The notes: generated from the sequence alone by a model not told the origin. A DNA stretch of 35,797 nucleotides from an uncultured Haliea sp. (GCA_913061145.1 CAJXUQ010000030.1:1-35797); one strand, 5' to 3'. Shown: positions 7,591 to 16,168, numbered from the stretch's first letter. Numbers and translations are program-made.

Positions 7591-8319
7591 TCAACCGGCA
7601 CTCATTGCGCTGCTGCCCGCCACGGTGGCGGGCCAGGCCGGCAGTTCCCACAGCTGTGGCTGGTGCGGCAGTTCGTCGCTGGGTGACAGGTTCACATCCA
7701 CCTGCTGCTGGCCGCCGCGCTGTTTGAGGATATGCACCTTGCGGTATTCGCGCATTTGCAGGCGCAGGCCCACGGGCGAGCTTTCCGCAGCGGCCTGCTG
7801 TGAACGAAACAGTACACACAGGGTGTCGCTGTCCGCTGCGGCCAGTTGCAGTTTGCGCAGCTCGCTGTAGCGGTACTGGCTGTTGCCCAGCCAGCTGAAA
7901 ACAGCGCTGCAGGTGCTGCTGCGCAAGGCCTGTTCAATGCTCCAGAGCAGGTCCTCGCGGCTGCGGGGGTGCACCAGCAGCACCTGCTGTGTGTCAATAC
8001 CGCGGGCGGCCAGCAGGGGCGCATAGGGCGTCCAGGGGGGGGCGATAAACGCCTGCCAGCGCCCCTGCGCGCTGAGCCGCTCCATGGCGGGCAGGAACAG
8101 GCCCATGGCCCCCATGCCGGAGCTGTCGCTAAGCACTTCGACGGCAGTGGCTTCCGGCCACCCGCCCTGCAGCAGTGCAGCATCCAGCGCCCGGTAGCCT
8201 GTTTCCAGGCCACCGCTGTGGGCATCGCTGTTGGCTGAGTGTGGTAGCCCGCCGAAGTGACCGCTGCGTCCGCGCCAGGTATCGCGGCGGAGAATAACCT
8301 GTTCCAGTGCTTCGTTCAT
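7591..8319 (-). CDS. imuA: ImuA, RecA/SulA-like translesion synthesis protein
   Basis: 242-residue ImuA, a RecA-fold relative that in characterised systems binds ImuB and is needed for DnaE2-dependent mutagenesis after DNA damage. Visible signatures are the early GLETGYRALDAALLQGGWPEATAVEVL segment, the family lead-in to a degenerate P-loop region (residues ~30-60; here LSDSSGMGAM, not a GKT Walker A), then AFIAPPWTPYAPLLAARGID and the C-terminal LRLQMREYRKVHILKQRGG. The ATG at 8319 is chosen because GGAGG lies 9 bases upstream and the longer frame upstream would run across the LexA box. It carries its own LexA box and a 17-bp-spaced promoter, which fits its separation from imuB. The AraC-type gene upstream is on the same strand but 139 bases away. 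Confidence 0.92.
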   Translation of the reverse strand: MNEALEQVILRRDTWRGRSGHFGGLPHSANSDAHSGGLETGYRALDAALLQGGWPEATAVEVLSDSSGMGAMGLFLPAMERLSAQGRWQAFIAPPWTPYAPLLAARGIDTQQVLLVHPRSREDLLWSIEQALRSSTCSAVFSWLGNSQYRYSELRKLQLAAADSDTLCVLFRSQQAAAESSPVGLRLQMREYRKVHILKQRGGQQQVDVNLSPSDELPHQPQLWELPAWPATVAGSSAMSAG

Positions 8320-8344
8320 GATGGCTTGCCTCCGAAGATTCTCA

Positions 8345-8364
8345 TACTGTATGCATGTACAGTA
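8345..8364 (-). promoter_or_regulatory. LexA (SOS) box upstream of imuA
   Basis: TACTGTATGCATGTACAGTA fits CTGT-N8-ACAG exactly and lies 25 bases upstream of the imuA ATG. On the minus strand its left half (TACTGT, 8364-8359) doubles as a -10 element with a TTGCAT -35 (8387-8382) 17 bp away, so LexA binding would directly block the polymerase. Confidence 0.93.
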
Positions 8365-8387
8365 GTTGCCCTCCGAAGGGAATGCAA
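8359..8387 (-). promoter_or_regulatory. imuA promoter
   Basis: Minus strand -35 TTGCAT (8387-8382), 17-bp spacer, -10 TACTGT (8364-8359) embedded in the LexA box. Confidence 0.55.
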
Positions 8388-8458
8388 GTGAATCTGCTGG
8401 CTGGTGACAGAGGGGTAGCCTGAACCTGCCTGTCTGGGCGACAGGTCGACACGTTGTA

Positions 8459-9472
8459 CTACTGTCTTCGCCAGACGGATGGCGACAGGCCAAACCAGCG
8501 GCGGAAGGCGCGGCCGAAATTGGCCTGTTCCCGGTAGCCCAGAATGTCTGCCACATCGGCCACGCTGTAGCGCGCATCGCGCAGCAGTTCTGCGGCGCAG
8601 TTCTGGCGCAGCTGTTCCAGAATGTCGCGATAGCTCGCCCCGTCCTGTTGCAGGTGGCGGATCAGGGTGCGTGGCGTGAGGTGCAGGTGGTCTGCCAGCT
8701 GCGCCAGTGTCGGCGGCGGGGCAGGCTGCAGGCGACTGGCCTCGAAGTGGCTGCGCAGCAGCATCTGTACCCGCTGTGACGCACCCATCTGGCTGGACCT
8801 GCCCGCCAGGGTATCCTGGCAGCGCGCGAGGTTACTGCGGTATACCGCTTCGTCGTACAGGGGCGAGGGCAGGGGCAACCACGTGGCGGGTACCGACAAC
8901 GAGGCGACTGGCGCAGCAAACTGCACCCGGGCCGCATAACAGGCCGCCAGCGCCTGTGGATCCCGTGGCGCTGCACCGCTGAACGCCAGTATCACGTTGT
9001 CCCCCACCGGGTGACCGAGGATGGCGCTGAGCAATGATTCCAGCACTTTGAACACAATGGCCTCGATCCAGTGGGCAAACAGCGGGTCACCGGTTTCATC
9101 CTGCATCGTGAGTAAAAAGCGGTCTACCTGTGTTGCGGTGGTCACTGTCACCGTGGTGATGCGCACCGCGGTGTAGCGCGCCATGACATCCAGCGCCGCG
9201 CCCAGCGTCGGCGCGCTCAACGCAGCGAAGCCCAGTGGCCCGTGTGCCGCCATGCTGAACTGTTCGCCGAGCTCGGCAGGCCAGGCAGGTTGCGCCTGCT
9301 GGCGGGCGAAGTTGCGAAACAGGCGCGCCAGCAGGCGCCAGTCGATGTAGTCCTCACGTGCCAGCTGCGCTGCATTCAGGCCAGTGCCCTCCAGCAGCAG
9401 CGGCAGCGGGCAGCGGTCCGAGTGCAGCAGCAGGCGAGCGTAGGTGGCAGATACGTCCAGCGTGCGGGTCAC
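8459..9472 (-). CDS. AraC-family transcriptional regulator, divergent from alkB
   Basis: 337-residue regulator of the OruR/ArgR-like branch: a large N-terminal ligand-sensing domain (about residues 15-205) and a C-terminal AraC double helix-turn-helix. The first HTH is near LAQLADHLHLTPRTLIRHLQ and the second near SVADVADILGYREQANFGRAFRRWFG, ending in the usual LSPSVWRRQ. The start is GTG at 9472 with only a weak ribosome site; no ATG lies upstream in frame. The divergent partner is the alkane hydroxylase gene, and two 14-bp direct repeats lie in between, so it is inferred to activate alkB and probably control itself. The effector may be an alkane or fatty-acid-type molecule, but the sequence does not show this. 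Confidence 0.88.
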   Translation of the reverse strand: MTRTLDVSATYARLLLHSDRCPLPLLLEGTGLNAAQLAREDYIDWRLLARLFRNFARQQAQPAWPAELGEQFSMAAHGPLGFAALSAPTLGAALDVMARYTAVRITTVTVTTATQVDRFLLTMQDETGDPLFAHWIEAIVFKVLESLLSAILGHPVGDNVILAFSGAAPRDPQALAACYAARVQFAAPVASLSVPATWLPLPSPLYDEAVYRSNLARCQDTLAGRSSQMGASQRVQMLLRSHFEASRLQPAPPPTLAQLADHLHLTPRTLIRHLQQDGASYRDILEQLRQNCAAELLRDARYSVADVADILGYREQANFGRAFRRWFGLSPSVWRRQ

Positions 9473-9482
9473 AGGGCACCAG

Positions 9483-9518
9483 ATGTCATTAAATGACTAA
9501 TGATATGTCATTTAATGA
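9483..9518. promoter_or_regulatory. Paired AraC-type operator between the regulator and alkB
   Basis: Two near-identical 14-mers, ATGTCATTAAATGA (9483-9496) and ATGTCATTTAATGA (9505-9518), repeat with 22-bp periodicity (about two helical turns), as expected for a tandem-binding AraC dimer. Each also contains a small dyad (TCATT-N-AATGA). The second repeat ends 2 bp before where the alkB -35 should be, the position of a class II activator. Confidence 0.7.
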
Positions 9519-9543
9519 AAGTCTGCCCGGGCCGCTCCCGTAC

Positions 9544-9549
9544 TACACT
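9544..9549 (+). promoter_or_regulatory. alkB -10 element, activator-dependent promoter
   Basis: TACACT is a good -10 hexamer 28 bases before the alkB ATG. The -35 position (9521-9526, GTCTGC) does not match the consensus, which fits dependence on the activator bound just upstream. Confidence 0.45.
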
Positions 9550-9577
9550 GCGTGCAAATAACAGTAAGGATAGAGCA

Positions 9578-10789
9578 ATGAGCGTCACCTACCGGCTGCA
9601 ACACCCCGAGCAGGGGTTGATTGAATACACCGACCACAAGCGCTACCTGTGGATGTCGTCCCTCTTCATGCCGCTGTTCCCCCTGTTGGGCGTCGGCCTG
9701 TATTTTTACTGGGGCTCCGAATGGCTGCTGCTGGTGCCGCTGCTGTTCTCCTATCTGGTGATTCCCGTGCTGGATTACGCCCTCGGTTCCGACACCAACA
9801 ACCCGCCCGAGGAGATCGTGCCGCAGCTGGAGGACGATCGCTATTACCGGCTGCTCACTTGGTTCACAGTGCCCATGCACTTTGTGGTACTCATCGTCAT
9901 TGCCTGGTTCGTGGGCACCCAGCCACTCAGTGCCTGGTCAGTGATTGTCATGGCAATCACCGCCGGCAGTTACAGTGGCCTCGGCATCAACACTGCCCAT
10001 GAGCTGGGGCACAAGAAGCCGGAACTGGAGCGGCTGCTGGCCAAGATCGTGCTGGCGGTGCCGGCCTATGGCCACTTCTGCATTGAGCACAACCGCGGCC
10101 ACCACCGCGATGTGGCGACGCCTGAGGATCCTGCCAGCGCTCGCATGGGCGAATCCATCTACCGGTTTGTCTGGCGCGAGATCCCCGGTGCTTTCCGGCG
10201 CGGCTGGGCGGTTGAAAGCGAGCGCCTGCAACGCCTTGGCAAAAGCCCCTGGAGCCTGCACAACGATATCCTGCAGTCCTTCGCCATCAGCCTGCTGCTG
10301 CAGGGTGGACTGTTACTGGCCTTCGGCTGGGTGATGGTGCCGTTCCTGGCTGTACACAATGTCTGGGCCTGGTTTCAGCTGACCAGCGCCAACTACATCG
10401 AACACTATGGCCTGTTGCGCCAGCGCGAGGCCAATGGCCGCTACGAGCGCTGCCAGCCGCACCACAGCTGGAACGCGAATTATATCTTCAGCAATATCGT
10501 GCTGTTTCACCTCGAGCGCCACTCCGATCATCACGCGAATCCCACCCGGCGCTACCAGAGTCTGCGCAATTTCGCTGACATTCCCGAGTTGCCCAACGGC
10601 TATTACGGCATGTATCTGCTCGCCTACATTCCGTGGCTCTGGTACCGGGTCATGGACCCTCGCCTGTTGGCCCTGCCGCATATCCGCGGCGACCTGAGCA
10701 AGGTCAATATCGACCCTCGCCACCGGGCGGCTATCGAAGCCCGTTACGGCGATGCCTCCGCGGCGGTGGACGTAGCCTCCGCGGGCTGA
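9578..10789 (+). CDS. alkB: Alkane 1-monooxygenase AlkB
   Basis: Integral-membrane non-haem di-iron hydroxylase that oxidises the terminal carbon of medium-chain n-alkanes using O2 and electrons from rubredoxin. The 403-residue protein has about six transmembrane stretches and all the histidine boxes: HELGHK (141-146), HNRGHHRD (171-178) and HSDHHA (315-320). It also has the AlkB-specific NYIEHYG (272-278). The ATG at 9578 was chosen over an earlier in-frame start because the latter would translate through the operator; AAGGA lies about 9-12 bases upstream. No rubredoxin or rubredoxin reductase gene is nearby, so electron donors must be encoded elsewhere. The last 46 bases overlap the end of the convergent antiporter gene. 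Confidence 0.94.
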   Translation: MSVTYRLQHPEQGLIEYTDHKRYLWMSSLFMPLFPLLGVGLYFYWGSEWLLLVPLLFSYLVIPVLDYALGSDTNNPPEEIVPQLEDDRYYRLLTWFTVPMHFVVLIVIAWFVGTQPLSAWSVIVMAITAGSYSGLGINTAHELGHKKPELERLLAKIVLAVPAYGHFCIEHNRGHHRDVATPEDPASARMGESIYRFVWREIPGAFRRGWAVESERLQRLGKSPWSLHNDILQSFAISLLLQGGLLLAFGWVMVPFLAVHNVWAWFQLTSANYIEHYGLLRQREANGRYERCQPHHSWNANYIFSNIVLFHLERHSDHHANPTRRYQSLRNFADIPELPNGYYGMYLLAYIPWLWYRVMDPRLLALPHIRGDLSKVNIDPRHRAAIEARYGDASAAVDVASAG

Positions 10790-12333
10790 GCCTCCTCCAG
10801 CACATTGACCGTGCGGTCAGCCAGCCCGATGCCGGCCTGGTTCATGGTGAGGTAGGTGTGCGTCGCCCCGGCGTCGGTGATGCGCTCGACGTGATCTTCG
10901 TGCAGCGCGTGGGAGATGATCGGCCCGGTGAATCCCTTGGCGCGCAGGCTGCGCGCCGCTACCACCTTGGAGCCGATGTCATCCATGGCCAGTACCGCGG
11001 CCTTGATCTGACTGATATCCACACCGCGCCAGAAGTTGCTGTCCTCGGCATCGGCAAACACCACGTTGCGGCCGGCCTCCGCGTGAGCCCGTGCCTTGTA
11101 GGTATCGCCATCCAGCCCGGCGGGTTGCAGCCCCTGTTTTTTCAGCTGATCGTAGGCGGCGGTGCCGGTGCGGCCCATGCCGAAAATCAACACGTCCGCA
11201 TCCCCCAGGCTGGTGGGCTGCTCGTCGGGGTGTATGGTGATGCGCTCAAAGGGCTGCAGACGGGGTTCCAGGCGCGCGTAAAGGCGATGAGCCGTGCGGT
11301 TCAATGGCGCCGCGATGACGAAGGAGACCGACACGGCTATGGCCAGCGGCACAATCCACTCGGGCAGCAGTATCCCGGCGACGATGAGGCCGAACTCACT
11401 GTAGGCGGTCAGGCTGATGGCGGCGAGGAACGAGGTGCGCGCGCGCAGGCGGAACGCCGTGAGTAACAGGAAGAACAGCAGGCCCTTCAGCGGCAGCATC
11501 AGGCCCACGCCCAGCGCAAACAGCAGCGCATTGACGTCCGGCAGGCCAGACATACCGATCTGCAGGAAGAAGCCGACGAGAAACACCTCGCGCAACCCCC
11601 ACAGTGATTCGGCCAGTTCCTGTGAGCGACGGTGGTTGGAGAGCAGGACACCCATCACCAGCGCACCGATCTCGGAACTGAGGCCCATGGCGGTGAAGCC
11701 CATGCCGCCGATGACCAGTGCCAGCAGCATGCCCATCAGCACCAGCAATTCATCGTGGCCGGCGAAATCCAGCAGCCAGTACAGGAAGGGGCGCACGAAA
11801 GGCAGCAGGAAGATACCCAGTGCCCAGATATTGGGGCTCTGTCCGCTGAATACGGCGAGCACCACCAGGGCGATAATATCCTGCACAATGAGAATGCCGA
11901 TGGCGGTACGGCCGTGAAACACCGCCAGTTCCCGACGCGATTCGAGCAGCTTGGCGGCCAGTACCGTCGATGAAAAGGACAGCGCAATGCCCAGCAGCAG
12001 GGACGTCTGCCAGTCGGTTGCCAGCAGCAGGTGCAGCCCCGGGGTGAAAACCGCAACGCTGATACTGAAGTGCAGCAGGGCACCGCCGAGTACCTGGGGC
12101 TGGGCGATCTGGCGCAGCTTCAGCTTCAGGCCCACCGTGAACAGCAGAATCAGTACACCCAGGTGGGCAACGTGGTTGAGAATGTCGCCGGCTTTGCTCG
12201 GCATGCCGAGGTTGGGGCCCAGCAGGTTGATGGCAAAGCCGGCCGCGAGAAAACCGACCAGCGGCGGCAGCCCCACCTGGCGCACGGCCAGGCCGAAAAA
12301 GAAGGCAAAGGAAATACAGACGACTTCGAACAC
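10744..12333 (-). CDS. KefB-like cation:proton antiporter with TrkA-N domain
   Basis: 529-residue CPA2-family membrane protein, probably exchanging K+ or Na+ for H+. The N-terminal ~370 residues hold about 12 hydrophobic segments, beginning with the family-typical LAVRQVGLPPLVGFLAAGF. A cytosolic NAD-binding TrkA-N (RCK) domain follows, with FGMGRTGTAAYDQL near residue 410 as its Rossmann glycine motif. The start is GTG at 12333, supported by alignment of the first residues with the usual family N-terminus; the ribosome site is weak. It has no glutathione-gating features that I can assign, so KefB/KefC identity is not claimed. The C-terminus is Ala/Glu/Thr-rich. Its 3' end overlaps alkB by 46 bases, tail to tail. 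Confidence 0.88.
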   Translation of the reverse strand: MFEVVCISFAFFFGLAVRQVGLPPLVGFLAAGFAINLLGPNLGMPSKAGDILNHVAHLGVLILLFTVGLKLKLRQIAQPQVLGGALLHFSISVAVFTPGLHLLLATDWQTSLLLGIALSFSSTVLAAKLLESRRELAVFHGRTAIGILIVQDIIALVVLAVFSGQSPNIWALGIFLLPFVRPFLYWLLDFAGHDELLVLMGMLLALVIGGMGFTAMGLSSEIGALVMGVLLSNHRRSQELAESLWGLREVFLVGFFLQIGMSGLPDVNALLFALGVGLMLPLKGLLFFLLLTAFRLRARTSFLAAISLTAYSEFGLIVAGILLPEWIVPLAIAVSVSFVIAAPLNRTAHRLYARLEPRLQPFERITIHPDEQPTSLGDADVLIFGMGRTGTAAYDQLKKQGLQPAGLDGDTYKARAHAEAGRNVVFADAEDSNFWRGVDISQIKAAVLAMDDIGSKVVAARSLRAKGFTGPIISHALHEDHVERITDAGATHTYLTMNQAGIGLADRTVNVLEEAQPAEATSTAAEASP

Positions 12334-12374
12334 GCAGTGGCCCCGGCGGCACTCTTCCGATGGTGAGGCCGATA

Positions 12375-14531
12375 CTACCGCACTTTCAACAGCCCGTGTT
12401 CCTCCAGCTCCAGCATCAAGAGCTGCTGCACGATAAAGTCACGACTGCTGTCGGGGTGCATGAGATGGATACGTTCCAGCCACGGCCGCGCGGCCTCCTT
12501 GTCGCCGCGGTGCAGCAGCGCGCGCAGGACTTCCCGCAGGAACGTCGCCGGCTCATCGCTGAGGGCCTTGATGCGCCGCAGGCTGGCGCTCAGGGTGAGC
12601 TCTTCCGGGGTGAGGTCGGTGCCGAAGGGGTAGGCGGGCAGGCGTCCGTCTGCGATGTGTGAACTGAGGGCCTTGGCGATGCGGTAGGGCGTGTTGTTGC
12701 GGGCGGCAGCCGGTACCTCGTAGTCCGCCGGCAGTTTGCCCTGTTCGATGGCCCAGTCGGCCAGCTCCTGCTGGAAACGGCTGTCGGCAATGGCGATCAG
12801 GCGTCGAATGACTTCGGCATCCGTCTGCCCACGCAGGTCTGCAATGCCGTACTCGGTGACGATGATGTCGCGCAGGTGGCGGGGGATGGTGGTGTGTCCA
12901 TAGTGCGTCACAATATTCGAGCGCAGTGCCTTGCCCTTGCCGCGGGTGCTGCGTATGCACAGCACCGAGCGTGCGCCGGGCAGGTCGTGGGCCATGGCAA
13001 CAAAGTTGTACTGGCCGCCCACACCGCTGATCACGGTACCGTTCTCCAGCGCGTCGGAGGTGACGGCGCCGCTCAGGCTGACCATCATCCCGGTGTTGAT
13101 GAAACGGGCGTGGCGCCTCTGGGCACAGTACAGCGGGTAGTCCAGCAACAGCTGGTTGGTGCGCAGTACGCTGGTCATGCAGATGCGTTCCTGTCCGGCG
13201 TCATCCAGGTCGCGCAGTTTCTGGTAGAAATCCCGCGGCCCGAGGAAGAAACCGCCGTGCAGCACCCGGCCGTGACGCAGGCGCCGTCCCTCACCGGCCT
13301 TCACGAGGGCGGCCCGCGTAGCCGGGTCCTCCATGTTATTGGCCAGGGTAGCGCCATCCAGTGACAGCACGCCCTCAGCCAGTTCCAGTGTGTCCGGCAG
13401 AATGCCCCAGTACTGCAGGGTTTGCAGGCACTCGGGCGTCAGTTGTTCGGGCAGCACATTGCAGCGGCGCAGAAAGTCCAGCAGGCGGGCATCGATCGCT
13501 TCTGAAATCAGCCCGTCATTCAACCCCTGTTGCAGCGCGAGCAGGTCGTAGACCCGACGCTTCACGACCCCGGCTTCCATCAGGTGCAGCATGCCGTTGA
13601 CGAACATCTCTGTAGAGACGTAGAGGCCCTGCTCGAACGGGCCGTGTTCGGTTGGGCAGCCGCTGTCGATACGGGTCAGCCTGTCGACCGCATCCTGCCA
13701 GGCGGCGGGTTGTTGCTGGCGCAGAATAAGCGCATGCGCGACCGCATCGCCCAGCGCGCCGATACCGATTTGCAGGGTGCCGCCGTCCACCACCAGCGTG
13801 CTGGCATGTAGCGCGGTGGCGTAGTCGGCGGCGGGTACAGCGGCGTTGGGCACGGCAAACAGGGTGCGCTGGTACGCCGGGTTTTCGACAACGCCGTCAA
13901 ACAGGGTGGCGGGCACTTCCGCGTCGTGGCGCATGAAGGGGAGATCCCGGTGAACCTGCGCAAAGCAGAGGAAATCGTCCAGCCCTTGTACGCGCTTGCT
14001 GCGAATGACATCCAGCGCCACGTCCGGGTTGCAGGACAGGCTGAGTGACAGCCCGCGGTCCGTATCGCGCGCGGCCACCAGTTGCAGCAGCACGTTCACC
14101 CCGGCGGCCATCATGTCGCGGGCTATATGCGTGTAGTTGCTGGAGATGTACTGCTGTTGCGCGGCGGGCATGTTTTTCATTGAGCCGGCTTTGAAGTACA
14201 GCTCGCTCACCTGGATGTTGGGCGGCAGCCCGCCAGCGCGCTGGGCCTCCATATAGGCCAGCGGTTCATAGTCGCCAAAAATACGCTCCACAATGGGGCC
14301 GGCCAGCTCCGCCTCAATGTGGCTGGCGGGCTTGGGCACTTCCAGCGACAGTGCGGTATAGATGTGCAGTTCGATGTCCGGGTCCTGCTCGGCACGCCGG
14401 AAGAATGCATTGATCAGCTGCACCGGTTTGCCCAGGCCGAGCGGGGCGCCCAGTCGAATTGTCTTACCCAGCCTGGCGATTGCGTAATCGACGCAGGCTT
14501 CAGCCGTTGCAAACCGTTCTGTCATGGTCAT
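12375..14531 (-). CDS. Acetyl-CoA hydrolase/transferase family protein (class I CoA-transferase)
   Basis: 718-residue cytoplasmic enzyme of the acetyl-CoA hydrolase/4-hydroxybutyrate CoA-transferase family, which moves CoA between acyl groups through a glutamyl-CoA intermediate. The likely catalytic Glu is Glu308 in GLYVSTEMFVNG. The oxyanion/CoA-binding loop is GVGGQYNF near residue 505, and VTEYGIADLRG lies at about 558-568. At 718 residues it is the long form, with a ~140-residue C-terminal helical extension after the catalytic core, compared with ~430-500 for the short forms. Either of two ATGs (14531 or 14525) could be used. Substrate is not evident. It is downstream of nothing obvious on its strand; the antiporter start lies 41 bases beyond its stop and may be read through. 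Confidence 0.88.
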   Translation of the reverse strand: MTMTERFATAEACVDYAIARLGKTIRLGAPLGLGKPVQLINAFFRRAEQDPDIELHIYTALSLEVPKPASHIEAELAGPIVERIFGDYEPLAYMEAQRAGGLPPNIQVSELYFKAGSMKNMPAAQQQYISSNYTHIARDMMAAGVNVLLQLVAARDTDRGLSLSLSCNPDVALDVIRSKRVQGLDDFLCFAQVHRDLPFMRHDAEVPATLFDGVVENPAYQRTLFAVPNAAVPAADYATALHASTLVVDGGTLQIGIGALGDAVAHALILRQQQPAAWQDAVDRLTRIDSGCPTEHGPFEQGLYVSTEMFVNGMLHLMEAGVVKRRVYDLLALQQGLNDGLISEAIDARLLDFLRRCNVLPEQLTPECLQTLQYWGILPDTLELAEGVLSLDGATLANNMEDPATRAALVKAGEGRRLRHGRVLHGGFFLGPRDFYQKLRDLDDAGQERICMTSVLRTNQLLLDYPLYCAQRRHARFINTGMMVSLSGAVTSDALENGTVISGVGGQYNFVAMAHDLPGARSVLCIRSTRGKGKALRSNIVTHYGHTTIPRHLRDIIVTEYGIADLRGQTDAEVIRRLIAIADSRFQQELADWAIEQGKLPADYEVPAAARNNTPYRIAKALSSHIADGRLPAYPFGTDLTPEELTLSASLRRIKALSDEPATFLREVLRALLHRGDKEAARPWLERIHLMHPDSSRDFIVQQLLMLELEEHGLLKVR

Positions 14532-14645
14532 CTCGCTCTTTGCCAGGTTTTTGGTGCAGGAACAAGACTATCAAAGCACAGGCGCCCTGGGGGTATCTTG
14601 ATCTGGCGCAAGGCCGGCGGCTGCCAGGCGACCGGGGACGGAAGA

Positions 14646-15650
14646 TCAGCCGGCGAGGGTCAGCAGGAGCCGGTCCAGGCGATCCCAGGGGTCGCCGTCG
14701 GCATAGCCCTTGATGCTGCCATCCACCTGCAGCGCATCCTGCAGCAGGTCGCCCAGGGTGCGACTGCTGTGGCGTCGCAGGGCCCGGGTGACGGCAGCTT
14801 CGCGGCTCTTCCACACCCGGTGGCTGTTGAGCACAGTGGTCAGCGGCTGGCCTGCCTCGACCTCCAGCTGCAGGGCATACAGCGTGCGAATCTCGCGTGC
14901 CACCGCCCACAGCAGCGGCACGGCATCGGTGCCCTCGGCCCGCAGGCCGTGCAGCATGCGCAAGGTCGCTTCGGGATTGCCCGCCAGTGCGGTATCGACC
15001 ATGGTGAACAGGTTGTAGCGCGCGTTGTCCAGCACTGCGGTAGTGACAGTCTGCAGGGTGACGTTAGCGCCGCCCGCCAGCAGTTTCAGCTTCTCGATTT
15101 CCTGAACGGCCGCATACAGATTGCCCTCGAGACGCTCGGCAAGCAGTTCCAGTGCATCCTCATCAATGCCCAGCCCCGACTGGCCCAGTCGCTGGCGCAG
15201 CCAGCGGGGCATGTCACGCGCGGTCACAGGCCACACCTGGACCACGGCGCCGGCTTTATCCAGCGCCTTGAACCACTTGCTGTTCTGGGACTGGCGGTCG
15301 ATTTTGCCGCTGATCACGAGCAGCACGTCATCGCCACTGGCCTGTTCCAGGTAGGCACAGAGCGCCTTGCTGCCCTCGGCGCCCGGTTTGCCGTCCGGGA
15401 GACGCAGCTCAATCACCTTGCGCTCGCCGAACAGGGACATTTCCGCGGCGCTGTGCAGCAGCGCTTCCCAGCTGAAGTCTTTGGGTGCCGTATCCAGCAC
15501 CTCGCGCTCCGTGCATCCAGCGGCGCGAGCCGCGCTGCGCACCAGGTCGGCGCACTCCTGCAGCAGTAGCGGCTCATCGCCCGTTACCAGGTAGACGGGC
15601 AGGCACTGGCCCTGCAGGTGTTTGGCGAGATGCTCCGCCTTGAGCTGCAT
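14646..15650 (-). CDS. holA: DNA polymerase III delta subunit HolA
   Basis: 334-residue delta subunit of the clamp loader, which opens the beta clamp during loading onto primed DNA. The N-terminal segment LPVYLVTGDEPLLLQECADLVR (about residues 17-38) is the degenerate nucleotide-binding-like start of HolA. It is followed by the family SxxSLFGERKVIELRLP region near residue 70 (here AEMSLFGERK), which forms the clamp-contacting Leu-Phe wedge. Length agrees with the E. coli protein (343). It is the last gene of leuS-lptE-holA: its ATG overlaps the lptE stop as TAATG. Confidence 0.93.
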   Translation of the reverse strand: MQLKAEHLAKHLQGQCLPVYLVTGDEPLLLQECADLVRSAARAAGCTEREVLDTAPKDFSWEALLHSAAEMSLFGERKVIELRLPDGKPGAEGSKALCAYLEQASGDDVLLVISGKIDRQSQNSKWFKALDKAGAVVQVWPVTARDMPRWLRQRLGQSGLGIDEDALELLAERLEGNLYAAVQEIEKLKLLAGGANVTLQTVTTAVLDNARYNLFTMVDTALAGNPEATLRMLHGLRAEGTDAVPLLWAVAREIRTLYALQLEVEAGQPLTTVLNSHRVWKSREAAVTRALRRHSSRTLGDLLQDALQVDGSIKGYADGDPWDRLDRLLLTLAG

Positions 15651-16168
15651 TATTGGGCTGCGGCGTGGAATCCGATCCGGCGCAGAATCTGTTGCGCCAG
15701 TTCGCCCCGCATCTCCGCCTGCAGGATGCGAATCTCTTCCGCTTTGCCCACCACATTGCTGGGATCGTTTTCCATCTGTTTGGTGACTACAGCGTCAGAG
15801 GATTCCATAGCGATCGACCCGTCCGGTGCGCGCACTGTAAACCGGGTTTGCAGGGTGAGTTCGAATTCCGCTGCCCGCGCCTCACTGGTGAGCGACAGGT
15901 TGCGCTGGCTGAAGCGCTCGGGCTCGAGCTGCAGGATATAGGCGGCGTCCTTGCGATCCACCCATTCGATACCGTTGGCAGAGAAACGGGAGCGCAGTTC
16001 CCGGGTGAATTCACTGTTCGGGCTGCCGGTTTCCAGATGCAGCTGCCGCCACTCGGCGGGCAGTCCGGTGGAGCTGGCAGCGCCTCGCAGCTGGAAGCCG
16101 CAGGCGCTCAGCAGGATGGCCAGAAACAGGGTCGATGCTATGCGTACCATGGGTAACGTCCCGGCCAT
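15650..16168 (-). CDS. lptE: LPS-assembly lipoprotein LptE
   Basis: 172-residue outer-membrane lipoprotein that plugs the LptD barrel and helps insert lipopolysaccharide in the outer leaflet. It has a signal peptide with lipobox LLSAC (Cys near residue 23) followed by the family-typical GFQLRG. The conserved C-terminal helix EIRILQAEMRGELAQQILRRIG is also visible. The first ATG (16168) overlaps the leuS stop as TGATG. An internal Met six residues later (MVRIAS) gives a more compact signal peptide and is an alternative start. The location between leuS and holA is the conserved gammaproteobacterial arrangement. Confidence 0.92.
   Translation of the reverse strand: MAGTLPMVRIASTLFLAILLSACGFQLRGAASSTGLPAEWRQLHLETGSPNSEFTRELRSRFSANGIEWVDRKDAAYILQLEPERFSQRNLSLTSEARAAEFELTLQTRFTVRAPDGSIAMESSDAVVTKQMENDPSNVVGKAEEIRILQAEMRGELAQQILRRIGFHAAAQ

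Noticed and set aside
10633-11466. 277-codon plus-strand ORF antisense to the antiporter gene
   Set aside because: It is a GC-rich shadow frame of two well-supported genes with no recognisable domain.
14319-15569. 416-codon plus-strand ORF antisense to the CoA-transferase and holA
   Set aside because: It spans two real genes and their intergenic gap, has a Gln/His/Ala-rich shadow composition and no family features.
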